A stretch of DNA of 48,761 nt from Bacillota bacterium. GTDB taxonomy: Bacteria; Bacillota; Negativicutes; Sporomusales; Sporomusaceae. Made by a program: the position numbers and the translations under genes. Shown one piece after another: positions 24,591-33,833 of the stretch; the first letter of the stretch is position 1; each line of letters opens with the position of its first letter. The notes below the pieces were generated by a model that was given only the letters and a program-made list of their open reading frames with translations, was not told the origin of the DNA and searched no databases. The stretch is taken from contig JAEZVB010000065.1 of the NCBI GenBank assembly GCA_023443285.1, forward strand, positions 1 through 48,761, written 5' to 3'.

Positions 24591-25034
24591 CTACTCTGCC
24601 CGGCGGGCTACACTAGCGCCAGCGCCAGTACCAGCAGCACGACCACCACTGCCGCCACGTTTAGAATCAGTACTACGTTTCAAATCAGACTGACGTTCAT
24701 CACTGTCTTTTAAAAACTTACTTAGCTTATCCTCAAATGACAAGCTGTTCACTCTATTGGAACGGCGGAAATCATTGGTATGTGGTTTTCTTGGTGCAGG
24801 AGGTTGCAGTTGCTTAATAGAAAGGCCAATTTTGCCGCGATCATCTACCGATAAAACTTTAACTTTAACTTTGTCCTGCTCTTTCAAAAAATCCTTAACA
24901 TCGCGGACGTATACGTCAGCAACTTCGGAGATGTGAATTAAGCCTACCTTTCCACCCGGCAACTCGACAAAAGCGCCAAAGTTAGTTATGCCGGTCACAA
25001 CTCCTTCTACAACACTGCCAACTTCAATGGACAT
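24591..25034 (-). CDS. yabR: S1 RNA-binding domain protein (YabR-like)
   Basis: 147 residues. One S1 domain (about 1-73: VGSVVEGVVTGITNFGAFVELPGG, then HISEVADVYV and DDRGKIGLSIKQ) matches Bacillus YabR and the polynucleotide phosphorylase S1 repeat. The tail is charged and Ser/Gly/Ala-rich, probably disordered. It sits between divIC and spoIIE, exactly where yabR lies in Bacillus. Start: ATG at 25034 is 13 bases after GGAGG; a TTG at 25043 is closer (4 bases). Confidence 0.88.
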   Translation of the reverse strand: MSIEVGSVVEGVVTGITNFGAFVELPGGKVGLIHISEVADVYVRDVKDFLKEQDKVKVKVLSVDDRGKIGLSIKQLQPPAPRKPHTNDFRRSNRVNSLSFEDKLSKFLKDSDERQSDLKRSTDSKRGGSGGRAAGTGAGASVARRAE

Positions 25035-25134
25035 ACTAATCAAATTTCCTCCTTAAAATCATTCGTACTTTTATTTTTTGGAACCCGCACTCCATATTAT
25101 ACCCTTGCCAGTGAAAATGTGTCAAGAATGACGT

Positions 25135-25422
25135 TTATCTGGAAGGAATATAGGGTACTTCTCCTGGTTTTACCAAGCCCAACTGCTCGCGGGCAACCTT
25201 TTCGATATAGGTAGCTGTGCTTAGCTTTTCTTTTTCTGCAGCCAAGTTATTGTTGGTTTCTACCGCTTCGTTCATGCGAGCCTTCACCATCTCCGTTTGC
25301 TGGCGAATTCTGGCTAACTCGGTTTGTTGCCCAATAAAGACATAACAAAAGTAGCCCGCCATAACCAAGATACCCAGACGAAACCAGCTAATATGCCTTT
25401 TTGTCCTGCATTTTTGGCTCAT
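25135..25422 (-). CDS. divIC: Septum formation initiator DivIC/FtsB family
   Basis: 95 residues. A short basic N-terminus and one membrane span (about 14-32) are followed by an extracytoplasmic coiled coil (about 33-70, TELARIRQQTEMVKARM) and the FtsB-type end ARENLG-like REQLGLVKPGEVPY. It bridges FtsL and FtsQ/DivIB in the divisome. Its place between yabQ and the S1 gene is the conserved one. No strong ribosome binding site is seen before the ATG. Confidence 0.9.
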   Translation of the reverse strand: MSQKCRTKRHISWFRLGILVMAGYFCYVFIGQQTELARIRQQTEMVKARMNEAVETNNNLAAEKEKLSTATYIEKVAREQLGLVKPGEVPYIPSR

Positions 25423-25514
25423 ACACACCACCATCAATCTTTAATTCTTAAACTATATTCGCTCTTTAGTCGGCAAATCCTCTTGTAATTACTGATTTAT
25501 AAAAAAAATTCCAT

Positions 25515-26000
25515 TCATTCTCCCATTGGCGGCAGTTGCTCCGGTGGCGGTGGTGGCTGACGCCACTTTTTGAAACAGGTTTTACACCGTTTACCTATAA
25601 CATTAATTGGCCAAAAGATTGTCCGGCCAATTACAACCATTGGCTTGATAATGATAGCACCAACTATTCTGTTGACTGTGCGCACAACTCTCGTCGTGAA
25701 TTTACACAAGGTTATAATAAGCTTCATGACATGACGACTGGCTAACCGGTAATAAAAAAACACTCCAGATACCAGCGCAATTACTACATAGAACCTAAAT
25801 TCACCCCAATTACTCACAAGTAGAGCTGCAAATGCAACTGCTGACGCCAACAGACAATACATAAGGTCTGCTATTGTTGTTATTAACCAGTGGGGCCGAA
25901 AGCGCAAGCGCAATATTCTATAAATGTCAAACAATATACCCAGAATTATACCTGTAGCCGCAATAACCAAAAAGGTCTTAACCTGCGTCGAAAACTCCAC
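25515..26000 (-). CDS. yabQ: Spore cortex biosynthesis protein YabQ
   Basis: 161 residues with an N-terminal half of about four membrane helices (FLVIAATGIILGILFDIYRI; ADLMYCLLASAVAFAALLV). GILFDIYR is the YabQ signature. The C-terminal tail is basic and ends in a proline run. YabQ is needed for cortex synthesis in the mother cell. It lies upstream of divIC as in Bacillus, but a transglycosylase gene separates it from yabP here. Confidence 0.93.
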   Translation of the reverse strand: MEFSTQVKTFLVIAATGIILGILFDIYRILRLRFRPHWLITTIADLMYCLLASAVAFAALLVSNWGEFRFYVVIALVSGVFFYYRLASRHVMKLIITLCKFTTRVVRTVNRIVGAIIIKPMVVIGRTIFWPINVIGKRCKTCFKKWRQPPPPPEQLPPMGE

Positions 26001-26079
26001 CTGTCCACCCCCAGATCACGGGTAATGGCTAGCTGCCTGTTACCTGCGCTAGCCTGATAATCTTGGTCCGGTGCTCACC

Positions 26080-26808
26080 TCACCGCCAGCGAAAACAGCG
26101 ATAACGCCGGAACAAATACCTGCCTAATAGCAATAGCGCAATACTTGTTACTAAGCAGCTCCAGCCTACTATCTTTATAATCGTCTCCCAGCTTGCCGCG
26201 GTTAGACCGCCTGGCGGTAACTGACCACTTATCTGATACCAATACTCTACTACACGATCTACATATTCAGTGGTTTCGGCATATGGCGGAATCCCACCAT
26301 ACTTGTCTACAGCTCCCGGCCCGGCATTATAAGCTGCTACCACCCATTCCCTTCGGCCTTCATAACGTTTTGAAAGTTGACTTAAGTAGCTAGTACCGAC
26401 ACCAATATTGAGCTCAGGATTATAAAAACAGTCACTACTGCATTCGCCGTCATGACGCCCGTGACAAATTAAAGCCTGGCGATTGACCTGGCGCCAAGTA
26501 CCTGGTATAACCTGCATAAGTCCATACGCCCCAGCCTTAGATAAGGCCTTAGGTTCAAAAGAACTTTCCGCCTTAATTACAGCGGCGATTAGTTCCGGAC
26601 TCACATCGTACAGAGCGCCTGCCTTGTTAATGCTTTCAGCATAGGGCAGCCCCTTTACCTCTCGCCGCTCAGCTGTTCCTGCCGTAAATTTGGTATATAG
26701 AGCACGGCGGCTGTAATCCGCCAGACCGAGCGCCAAACAATAGCAGGCAAGCTGAGTAGCAAATACAAATAAGAAGATCAGCCACAGCGCCAACGCCCGG
26801 CTGCGCAC
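26080..26808 (-). CDS. Membrane-bound lytic transglycosylase (SLT domain)
   Basis: 242 residues. An N-terminal span (about 7-28) and a C-terminal span (about 210-232) flank a soluble SLT goose-lysozyme-like domain. The catalytic Glu is in IKAESSFEPKALS; KAGAYGLMQVIPGT, NIGVGTSYLSQL and VVAAYNAGPGAV complete the family motifs. It cleaves peptidoglycan glycan strands. Inserted between yabP and yabQ and 1 base from yabP, so it should be expressed with these sporulation genes, perhaps for cortex or germ-cell wall work. That role is inference. Confidence 0.9.
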   Translation of the reverse strand: MRSRALALWLIFLFVFATQLACYCLALGLADYSRRALYTKFTAGTAERREVKGLPYAESINKAGALYDVSPELIAAVIKAESSFEPKALSKAGAYGLMQVIPGTWRQVNRQALICHGRHDGECSSDCFYNPELNIGVGTSYLSQLSKRYEGRREWVVAAYNAGPGAVDKYGGIPPYAETTEYVDRVVEYWYQISGQLPPGGLTAASWETIIKIVGWSCLVTSIALLLLGRYLFRRYRCFRWR

Positions 26809-26809
26809 T

Positions 26810-27091
26810 TTATTTCAAAAACCGTTCCAGCAGGCCTTTTTTCTGACGCGAATCTTCCTCATAGTTCATACCCTTGATGGTTCCTTCTATAATAATATTA
26901 CCTTGCTCCAGATTGAGCTGTTTAATATTAATGCCTTCGCCCTTGATAATTAAAACACCCTGCTCGGTTTCCATGACGATTTCTTTTTCATCATAACTGC
27001 CCAGACTGACAACACCATCAACATTAAGCTCCTCACGGTCCACCAGTGTTAACTGATGCCGCCATTTTGGAGTTTTGTTATCTATCGGCAT
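26810..27091 (-). CDS. yabP: Sporulation protein YabP
   Basis: 93 residues. The blocks WRHQLTLVDREELNVDGVV and SYDEKEIVMETEQGVLIIKG are typical of YabP. It is needed for spore cortex formation and is coexpressed with yabQ in the mother cell. The ATG has GGGAGG upstream. It is first in the sporulation run that continues to spoIIE. The usual upstream neighbours (rqcP, HU) are absent; a small plus-strand membrane gene is there instead. Confidence 0.93.
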   Translation of the reverse strand: MPIDNKTPKWRHQLTLVDREELNVDGVVSLGSYDEKEIVMETEQGVLIIKGEGINIKQLNLEQGNIIIEGTIKGMNYEEDSRQKKGLLERFLK

Positions 27092-27182
27092 AAAACCTTC
27101 CCTCCCAGTTAATGCTATTTCAAGTTATGTATATGCGTGAGAATGTGGTAATAGTACAAGAGATTGGGATGTGGAAAGCTTC

Positions 27183-27413
27183 ATGAGCAATTTGTCTTAT
27201 TATTGGCAAAAGCTAGCTTATCTGCTTGTTCATCAAACTACACTGTGGTTATTGATCATGTTTTTCGCTACCGCGCTTGTAGCCTGGGTGCTAGGCTCTG
27301 TTCTTGAAAAGCACAATGGCCGCGACCGTGAAGCCAAATTTGCGCGCAAAACAGCGGCAATATATGCCGCCGCCGCTACTGGTCTATGGTTGTTTAGTAT
27401 CCTCTTTAAATAG
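27183..27413 (+). CDS. Small two-span membrane protein
   Basis: 76 residues, not recognised. Two hydrophobic segments (about 17-41, LLVHQTTLWLLIMFFATALVA; about 57-75) flank a charged cytoplasmic or periplasmic loop (EKHNGRDREAKFARK). The ATG at 27183 has GGAAAG 4-5 bases upstream; a GTG at 27171 is the alternative. It lies alone between divergent yabP and the convergent ger operon. Confidence 0.6.
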   Translation: MSNLSYYWQKLAYLLVHQTTLWLLIMFFATALVAWVLGSVLEKHNGRDREAKFARKTAAIYAAAATGLWLFSILFK

Positions 27414-27414
27414 C

Positions 27415-28638
27415 CTACTTGTGTTCACCTAGCTGGCGGATAGTGACATTGACCGAGATGATCAGTGGGATGGTGGGAAACACTTCCTCATCCCAGTGGT
27501 CTTTTATCTCTGCCCACTTCTTAGGATAGCGAATCTGCATCTTTTTTCCCATTCTCAGCGTGTCCGCCCCCAAAGCCTGCTGTGCTCTATAAGCATGAAC
27601 TGCAGCCCGTTTTACTTCCTCGGCAAATTGCAGCTCCAATTTTCTGATATACTGAGTGTCATTCAGATTATGGTCATTCGGCTCCGGACAGCCTTCCATC
27701 TCTCCAATATTGCCATACATAGCAATATCCAGCGTATAGTAGATGGTATCACCTGCCACATGGGGTTCGAGCCGGGTATCGTGTTGAAACAGTTCAAACG
27801 CAAAGATCCGGTTAGGATGATCCTTACACGCAGTGGTGATAATGGCACTCTTCTCTATGCCCATAATGAGCTTGGCACCAAAAGTATCATACTCGTCCAG
27901 AAAACCGGCCAATTCTCCCTTCTTGATGACAGCCATGCCGCCTACTTTAAGAACATCACCAGTCAATTCTATTGTAGGGAGAACGGTTGAAGTCTTATTA
28001 TCAAGTAGAATGGAGGTAAAACCAAGCTCTGTCTGCGCACTAGCGATATGAGGGTCTTTAACATAGTTGCGGCCAATACCTGCTAAAAGTAAACCATTCG
28101 GCTCACCGCTAGGCGGCTGATATTCAATAATCGGTTTGGCCTCACCGGGGGTAATATATACCCTAATCCGCCAGCGCATCTCCGCATCACGCACAAACCA
28201 GTCGATCAACTGATCCATTCCGCCGGCCTCAACAGCCTCCTGGCTGATCACAATCGCTTGAACATGCTCCCAGGTTATCGGTTTGCCGACCTGCCCAAAA
28301 AGATCCCGTATGATCTCAAACAGTAGTCGTCCGGTACCCGAAATCACATAAGTACCGACTTTAGCGGCTCCCCGCTGTTCGCCCTGCTGCCGGGGCTCAA
28401 TCTCAAGCAGTTGGACGCTTAGCCGGAAATCTCTACCACCATGCGGCTGAACAAATTGTTCATAGGCCTGTTCATTGTCTTTGACCACGTCAATAGCAGC
28501 TGCCAATACCATATTCCGTTCCTGCAACTCCCGCCGATCCCAGCAACCTGCAAGCGGGAGACAAACCGCAACCAGCAGCAGCCAAATCATGAGATTCTTA
28601 GCCCGATTGCCCTTTATCATCGACATTTCACCACTCAT
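27415..28638 (-). CDS. gerAC2: Ger(x)C-family spore germination lipoprotein, second copy
   Basis: C subunit of a germinant receptor, anchored to the spore inner membrane. 407 residues. The lipobox is CLPLAGC, followed at once by WDRRELQERN, the GerC family signature. GLLLAGIGRN and the C-terminal end of about 200 residues match the paralogue directly upstream. The ATG overlaps the previous stop (ATGA), so translation is coupled. A second C subunit in one ger operon is unusual; both copies look intact. Confidence 0.92.
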   Translation of the reverse strand: MSGEMSMIKGNRAKNLMIWLLLVAVCLPLAGCWDRRELQERNMVLAAAIDVVKDNEQAYEQFVQPHGGRDFRLSVQLLEIEPRQQGEQRGAAKVGTYVISGTGRLLFEIIRDLFGQVGKPITWEHVQAIVISQEAVEAGGMDQLIDWFVRDAEMRWRIRVYITPGEAKPIIEYQPPSGEPNGLLLAGIGRNYVKDPHIASAQTELGFTSILLDNKTSTVLPTIELTGDVLKVGGMAVIKKGELAGFLDEYDTFGAKLIMGIEKSAIITTACKDHPNRIFAFELFQHDTRLEPHVAGDTIYYTLDIAMYGNIGEMEGCPEPNDHNLNDTQYIRKLELQFAEEVKRAAVHAYRAQQALGADTLRMGKKMQIRYPKKWAEIKDHWDEEVFPTIPLIISVNVTIRQLGEHK

Positions 28639-29840
28639 TTGTGTTCGCCAAGTTGATTTATCACCACATTTACTGATATTACCAACGGAATAGTAGGATA
28701 AATAGTATCCCAGTCATCTTTGACTTTTTCCCAGGTTTTTGGATGATGAGCTTTGAGTTTTTTACTGAAATTTAGCACATCAACCCCCAAAGACTGGCAA
28801 CTGTCTTTACCATAGAGCACGATACGTTTTACCTCTGCAGCAGTTTTCCGTTCCACCCGGCGAATAAACGCCGGATCATCCGTTTTAGAAGCATGATGCA
28901 TCACCTGATATTCACCCACATTTCCCCACATAGTGATATCCAGCGTAAAATAAATATTATCTCCGTCAACATGCGGCGCAAGCTGGGTGTCATGACGGAA
29001 TAATTCAAAAGCCACAACCTCACCGTCTTCATCGCCAGGCAGCGTAATTATGGCCGACTTTTCCGTAGCGCGAATCATTTTTATTCCAGCTACCGCCTGT
29101 TCGTCAATATAGCCGACAAACTTATCCTTCTTGAACAGGGCAGCACCACGTATTTTTATTACATTACCAGTCATCTCAAGCCGGGGAATGGCCAAGTCTG
29201 CTTTATTGTCTAGCAGCACGCTAATATTCCCCAAGTCGGTACGAGCACCGCCAATATGGATATTTTTGGGATGATTTTTGGCGATATTGGCTAAATAAAT
29301 TCCGCCAGCTTCTTTGTTAGGCGGTGCATAGGCAATAATCGGTCTGGCCTCCCCGGGTGTAATATATACTTTTATCCGCCAGCGCATCTCAGCGTCACGC
29401 AAGAAAAAGTCGATGATGTGCTTAATTCCTAGCTCCCGCAGCGCCGCTTCGCTGATAACAATGGCCTGAATATGCTCAAAAAACAAACTTTTGCTGCTTT
29501 GGCCCAGCGTATCGCGAACAATCTCAAATATTGACTGCCCGGTATTTGATAAAACATAGGTTGTGCCACCGCCACCTTTTTGCTCATCACCGCCAGTCTT
29601 AGCTAGTTTGAGGATCTGTAAACTAACCCGGTAGCGCTTGTCACCATGCGGCTGCACAAAGGTTTCGGTCTTGGCTTCCTGTTTTCCCTGCCCTGGTTTC
29701 TGACCGGCCTCGGCTGCATCAATGGCAACAGCCAGGACAAAATTCCTGTCCTGGAGTTCCCGCCTGTCCCAACAACCGCCGACAGCAAGAGTAATCGACA
29801 CAACAAGCAGTATACCTATCAGCCGTCTGCTAGCTCTCAC
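28635..29840 (-). CDS. gerAC1: Ger(x)C-family spore germination lipoprotein, first copy
   Basis: 401 residues. Signal peptide with lipobox ITLAVGGC followed by WDRRELQDRN. It matches its downstream paralogue block by block: AEMRWRIKVYITPGEARPI here and AEMRWRIRVYITPGEAKPI there, and both end QLGEHK. It differs in a Gly/Lys-rich insert near residue 50 (AGQKPGQGKQEAK). The GTG start has AAGGAG 9 bases upstream and overlaps gerAB by 11 bases. Confidence 0.93.
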   Translation of the reverse strand: MRASRRLIGILLVVSITLAVGGCWDRRELQDRNFVLAVAIDAAEAGQKPGQGKQEAKTETFVQPHGDKRYRVSLQILKLAKTGGDEQKGGGGTTYVLSNTGQSIFEIVRDTLGQSSKSLFFEHIQAIVISEAALRELGIKHIIDFFLRDAEMRWRIKVYITPGEARPIIAYAPPNKEAGGIYLANIAKNHPKNIHIGGARTDLGNISVLLDNKADLAIPRLEMTGNVIKIRGAALFKKDKFVGYIDEQAVAGIKMIRATEKSAIITLPGDEDGEVVAFELFRHDTQLAPHVDGDNIYFTLDITMWGNVGEYQVMHHASKTDDPAFIRRVERKTAAEVKRIVLYGKDSCQSLGVDVLNFSKKLKAHHPKTWEKVKDDWDTIYPTIPLVISVNVVINQLGEHK

Positions 29841-30942
29841 CTGCTGTCACTCCTTGACTTTTCCACTTAGCATAAAGATACACCAGCGGTATTATCCCCA
29901 GCGAGAAGACTAGCCCCAGCAGGGTTAATACTTTTCCGGCCAATGCCATCAATTCAAGACCATCTAACAGCGTTGCACCCGTATAAATCAAAGGCACTAA
30001 GGCCAATACCCAGGGACGGTGATCGGCGAACCCCCATAATTTACTCATTATCCGGGCTGACATATAAACAAACAGCGACTGAGAATTGAAGATTAACGGG
30101 ATCCAGGCGATAAGAAAATAATTCTCCAAGCGTTCAATAAATGTGCCTGGCAGTTCCACACTTCGCACGACAACTAACGTTGGATAGGACTCGTTCTTGA
30201 CCGTCTCTGCCGTTATTACACCTACAGTCATTACAACAACAATTACGCTAACCAGTGTGATAAAAATAAATCCAATACCCACCACTTTCACAAGCTTGTT
30301 GCGTTTCTGGCTAATTACCGGAAATAATAATAAAACAATCTCATAACCGCCATATGTTCCCCAGGTATTTAGCGTTGCCTGTAAGACGCCTAGCGGTTTA
30401 TTCGTCCAAAACGGCAAGAGATTTTCCGGCTGAAAATTAAAAATTGCTACACTCCAAATGGCACCAATCATGGCAACCGCAACAAAAAAGGTAAACTGAG
30501 CGACCCGTATAATCGTCCCTAAATCCTGCAGCGCGCAATAAGCGACAACAGCCAGCATTGACATAATAATCACATCAGTCGGCGTACGGTCAAACATAAA
30601 AAAAACTAGCACTTTGCTAAATTGGTTTTGCGTTACCCAAGTCACTACAAGAAACAACAGCACCAACACGCCAATGACACCTACCCCGAGCCATTTGCCT
30701 AAAAGCCGGGGCAAATATTCTGTAAGATCGCTGTTGGGATACAGTGCTGCCAGTTTAAGCATGACCCAGGTGGCGCCAAAAAACAGACCGCCACCAAGAA
30801 TAACACTTACCCACGCTAACTGCCCGGCCTGGGGAACCAATTGGGTAGGCAAACCAACGAACTGCGCCCCCAGCATAATGGCTACCATAACAACCCCAAA
30901 CTGCAGTACCGACATTTTATCTTTTACTTCCAGATTTGCCAT
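29830..30942 (-). CDS. gerAB: GerAB-type spore germination permease
   Basis: 370 residues, amino acid-permease fold with about ten membrane helices; germinant-binding B subunit in the spore membrane. Conserved parts include LQFGVVMVAIMLGAQFVGLP at the N-terminus, YPNSDLTEYLPRLLGKW and the WGTYGGYE region in the middle. The ATG at 30942 has AGGTGA about 11 bases upstream, inside the gerAA end. A GTG at 30957 is possible and would overlap gerAA by 11 bases. Confidence 0.93.
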   Translation of the reverse strand: MANLEVKDKMSVLQFGVVMVAIMLGAQFVGLPTQLVPQAGQLAWVSVILGGGLFFGATWVMLKLAALYPNSDLTEYLPRLLGKWLGVGVIGVLVLLFLVVTWVTQNQFSKVLVFFMFDRTPTDVIIMSMLAVVAYCALQDLGTIIRVAQFTFFVAVAMIGAIWSVAIFNFQPENLLPFWTNKPLGVLQATLNTWGTYGGYEIVLLLFPVISQKRNKLVKVVGIGFIFITLVSVIVVVMTVGVITAETVKNESYPTLVVVRSVELPGTFIERLENYFLIAWIPLIFNSQSLFVYMSARIMSKLWGFADHRPWVLALVPLIYTGATLLDGLELMALAGKVLTLLGLVFSLGIIPLVYLYAKWKSQGVTAGES

Positions 30943-30946
30943 AATG

Positions 30947-32596
30947 CTAACCGTCACCTGCCCGCTCTTGATCCTGTGCCCCGAACTCTATCGGCCTAGT
31001 CTTCATGAACTTTTGCGGAGCACGGATAAATGTGTCTTTCACATCGGCGAGAGTATCGATATCCAGCATGCCGCCAAGATAGGACTCTCCAAAATTTTTT
31101 AGAGAACAAAGGTGCACAGTAATAATAATGAGTCCCAGCATGACTCCATATAGCCCCAGGGCAGCTGCCAAGAGCAGTATCGGCACTCTGAGCGCCCGCA
31201 GCCCAAGACCGAAAGAATAAAATGGCATGACATAGGATGAAATGGCGGTTGTGGCAATGACCACAACTAAAAACGGGTTGACCAAGCCGGCCTGCACAAC
31301 CGTAGTACCAATAACAAACGCCCCAACCATACTGGCTGCACTGGAGACTTTCTTGGGCAGCCGGGTAATTGCTTCCTGAAACAGTTCGAGCAGGACTTCC
31401 ATTAATAGCGCTTCTAAGAAAGAGGGGAATGGCGTCCGCGCTCTCAGCTCTGCAATTGATATTGCCAAGCCAGTTGGCAACATGCCGGGGTGATAGGATA
31501 CTATCGCAATATACAGTGCTGGCAGATAAATGGCCATAAACGCGGCCACATGGCGGCTAAACCGGACTATACAGGCAACCGAAGCCGGCATGGTATAATC
31601 GTCAACAGCCTGCATAATGCTGGAATAGGTACAAGGGATAATCATCGAAGCCGGCGTATTATCAACGAGAATGGCTACCCGGCCTTCATAAATAGACGCC
31701 ATTAGCTTTTCAGGCCGCTCTGTCGATTCCAGCTGCGGAAAAGGCGTCCAGGGATGCTCAACAATTGCCTCCTCAATAGCTTTGGATACAAATTCAGTGT
31801 CAGTCCTAATGGCATTCAGCCGCCGCTCTACTTCCTCCATCAGCCCAGGTTTAACCAAATTGGCGGAGTAAATCAGCGCTATTGCTGTTTTACTCCGTTC
31901 ACCCACCTCCATGATACGGATTTTGATATTGGGGTCTTTGGAGCGGCGCCGCAGCAGCACAATATTATCTGCCAGCGTTTCATTAAACGCATCTTGTGGG
32001 CCGCGCAGACTTTCCTCAAGTACAGGTGTACTTACACTGCGTTTTACATGTTTAGTGGCATCAATTAACAGCATCTCCGGCATGCCGTCAATCATGACAA
32101 GTGCATTGCCGCTCATTACAGCCTCTATCGCGCTGTTAGCGCTTACTTCAATATTTAGGGCAGCTACAGTCAGCTTTTTCTCCATCAATTTTTTAAAATC
32201 GCTATTGGCTGTTGTAACTCTCATAAGCGGTTTCAAAATGTTGAGTTCCAGCACTGTTGCATCAGTCATGCCGTCAAGCGATACTAAGAGTGCTTGTCTG
32301 CCGCCTGTCTTAAAAAAACGAAACTTGACATCACTACAATCACGAAACACAGTTTTTAACAGAGTAACATTTTGCGATAGCTGTGGTGTGAAAACAAACA
32401 TCTCACCACTGGGAGCCGATACTGCCCTGAGATCAGCCACAATCCCTGACAGATCTTCGCCAAGTTCGGCACTGTTTTGAATCAGTTGCTTTAGCGAAGT
32501 AAGGCGTGTCTTGACTTTATCCAGCTCATCAGCGGGCATGATTGCTGACAATTTTGCGATAGTAAGCTTAGGTTTATTCTTCTTTGTCTTATCCAT
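30947..32596 (-). CDS. gerAA: GerAA-type spore germination protein
   Basis: 549 residues. The N-terminal cytoplasmic domain (about 1-300) has VEIIG-like blocks such as SRTVLEESLRGPQ (here TPVLEESLRGPQDAFNE). About five membrane helices follow (RHVAAFMAIYLPALYIAIVS; FLEALLMEVLLELFQEA). FPSFLEALLMEV and the helix block are family hallmarks. It is the first gene of the gerA-gerB-gerC-gerC operon; ATG with GGGAGG 11 bases upstream. The germinant is not predictable. Confidence 0.94.
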   Translation of the reverse strand: MDKTKKNKPKLTIAKLSAIMPADELDKVKTRLTSLKQLIQNSAELGEDLSGIVADLRAVSAPSGEMFVFTPQLSQNVTLLKTVFRDCSDVKFRFFKTGGRQALLVSLDGMTDATVLELNILKPLMRVTTANSDFKKLMEKKLTVAALNIEVSANSAIEAVMSGNALVMIDGMPEMLLIDATKHVKRSVSTPVLEESLRGPQDAFNETLADNIVLLRRRSKDPNIKIRIMEVGERSKTAIALIYSANLVKPGLMEEVERRLNAIRTDTEFVSKAIEEAIVEHPWTPFPQLESTERPEKLMASIYEGRVAILVDNTPASMIIPCTYSSIMQAVDDYTMPASVACIVRFSRHVAAFMAIYLPALYIAIVSYHPGMLPTGLAISIAELRARTPFPSFLEALLMEVLLELFQEAITRLPKKVSSAASMVGAFVIGTTVVQAGLVNPFLVVVIATTAISSYVMPFYSFGLGLRALRVPILLLAAALGLYGVMLGLIIITVHLCSLKNFGESYLGGMLDIDTLADVKDTFIRAPQKFMKTRPIEFGAQDQERAGDG

Positions 32597-32645
32597 TTGA
32601 GGCTAGCCTCCCTGCCAGGACAAATTAAACCAAAGCCGTGAAAGG

Positions 32646-32683
32646 CCGCCGATCACCAAGCCGTAAGGCCTGGTGATCGGCGG
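32646..32683. terminator. Strong hairpin between SpoIID-like gene and ger operon
   Basis: 13-bp perfect stem (32646-32658 with 32671-32683) and a 12-base loop. No good T-run on either strand, so it may be a weak terminator or processing site. Confidence 0.5.
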
Positions 32684-32706
32684 TTATGAATTGCAGCATG
32701 ATCACC

Positions 32707-33672
32707 CTAATTCCAGCGTTTCTCAACTTTCACGCCTTTAAAGTAATGAGTAACAATCTCCTCAGGTTTTTTGCCGTCTTTAGCCATGCGGTTTGCTCCC
32801 CACTGGGACATGCCGACACCATGACCATAACCTTTACCGGCAAAGGTTACACTGTCTTCACTTACTTCAATTTTGTCTAATAGCATTGACTTAAGCTTAA
32901 CGCTGTCAAGCGCCACTCTAAGTTCAGGGGCCGAAACCTCAACATTCTTATTAACCATAAGCATGGTGACCCTGCCTGACGACCCTTTTTGAGCGATCTC
33001 CATACTGCTGATATCGCTTACCTTTTTGCCTATTTTGGCCATAGCCGCGATGACATCTTCTTTGGGGAAGATAATTGTCCAGTTTCGTACATCCTCTGGT
33101 GCTAAATCATCCGGCGATTGTACTGACTGGATATATGGCGGCTCAGCGTCCCGGTAATTTAGCCCCTCTTTGGCAGTAGCTGTAATTCCGCCGGCAGAGG
33201 CGTGAAACCAACCTTTGATGGGCTTACCCTGATAGGTCATAATCATCCCACGAGTCATCTCTACAGCTTTTTTCACATTGTCGTTAACAGCCTTAGCATT
33301 ATAGGCCTGAAACTCTTTGATATCAGTGGAGGCTTGTGTACCGCGCTCTGGAACGCCGCCTTTGGTTTCGATGGCCTCTACTGTAAATGTGCGGGCAATA
33401 ATGGCTTGCGCTGCCAAGGCTTCTACCGGCCAATCATTTTTCATCTCACCTGCCACAACTCCGGCGATGTATTCTTCCATCTTCATGGTTTTCTTGTCTT
33501 TGGTTTCATGCATAAACACTGTAATCTCAGGTTCGTTTTGTTGAGCTGTCTGTTTGGGAGCCGCAGGGTTCTGGGGTGTATCGGGCTTTTTTTGTGGCTG
33601 CTTGTTGCAACCAACAAACACCGTACACAAAAATACAAGCAACACTACAAAAACTATACTCTTTTTATTCAT
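32707..33672 (-). CDS. SpoIID/LytB-domain lipoprotein
   Basis: 321 residues. A lipoprotein-type signal (FLCTVFVGC) is followed by a Pro/Gln/Lys-rich linker, then the SpoIID domain from about residue 60. Motifs are MEEYIAGVVAGEMKNDWPVEALAAQAIIARTF, STGIKEFQAYN-like DIKEFQAYN, WFHASAGGITATA and GYGHGVGMSQWGA. SpoIID itself is a lytic transglycosylase acting on denuded glycan during engulfment; the catalytic Glu in GEMK is kept. It could be SpoIID or a paralogue, since the genuine gene usually sits near murA/spoIIQ. It lies upstream of the ger operon on the same strand. Confidence 0.88.
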   Translation of the reverse strand: MNKKSIVFVVLLVFLCTVFVGCNKQPQKKPDTPQNPAAPKQTAQQNEPEITVFMHETKDKKTMKMEEYIAGVVAGEMKNDWPVEALAAQAIIARTFTVEAIETKGGVPERGTQASTDIKEFQAYNAKAVNDNVKKAVEMTRGMIMTYQGKPIKGWFHASAGGITATAKEGLNYRDAEPPYIQSVQSPDDLAPEDVRNWTIIFPKEDVIAAMAKIGKKVSDISSMEIAQKGSSGRVTMLMVNKNVEVSAPELRVALDSVKLKSMLLDKIEVSEDSVTFAGKGYGHGVGMSQWGANRMAKDGKKPEEIVTHYFKGVKVEKRWN

Positions 33673-33739
33673 CCTAACGCCACCTCACTAAACATTTTGT
33701 TCTACATTATTATGGCAGTTAGTGGCCGGTTGCATGCAT

Positions 33740-33794
33740 TTGTCAAAAACTTAACAAAATGATTACAAAACACCTCGCAGCTTTGGGATATAAT
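33740..33794 (+). promoter_or_regulatory. Weak PhoP-box-like promoter of the EAL/GGDEF gene
   Basis: Hexamers TTGTCA (33740-33745), TTAACA (33751-33756) and ATTACA (33762-33767) are at 11-bp steps. 21 bases follow, then TATAAT (33789-33794). The outer two hexamers are degenerate and the gap is one base longer than in the three good sites. A second TATAAT is at 33800. Confidence 0.35.
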
Positions 33795-33833
33795 GATTGT
33801 ATAATACTTCGCTACTCCTAGGAGGGAATTTTT

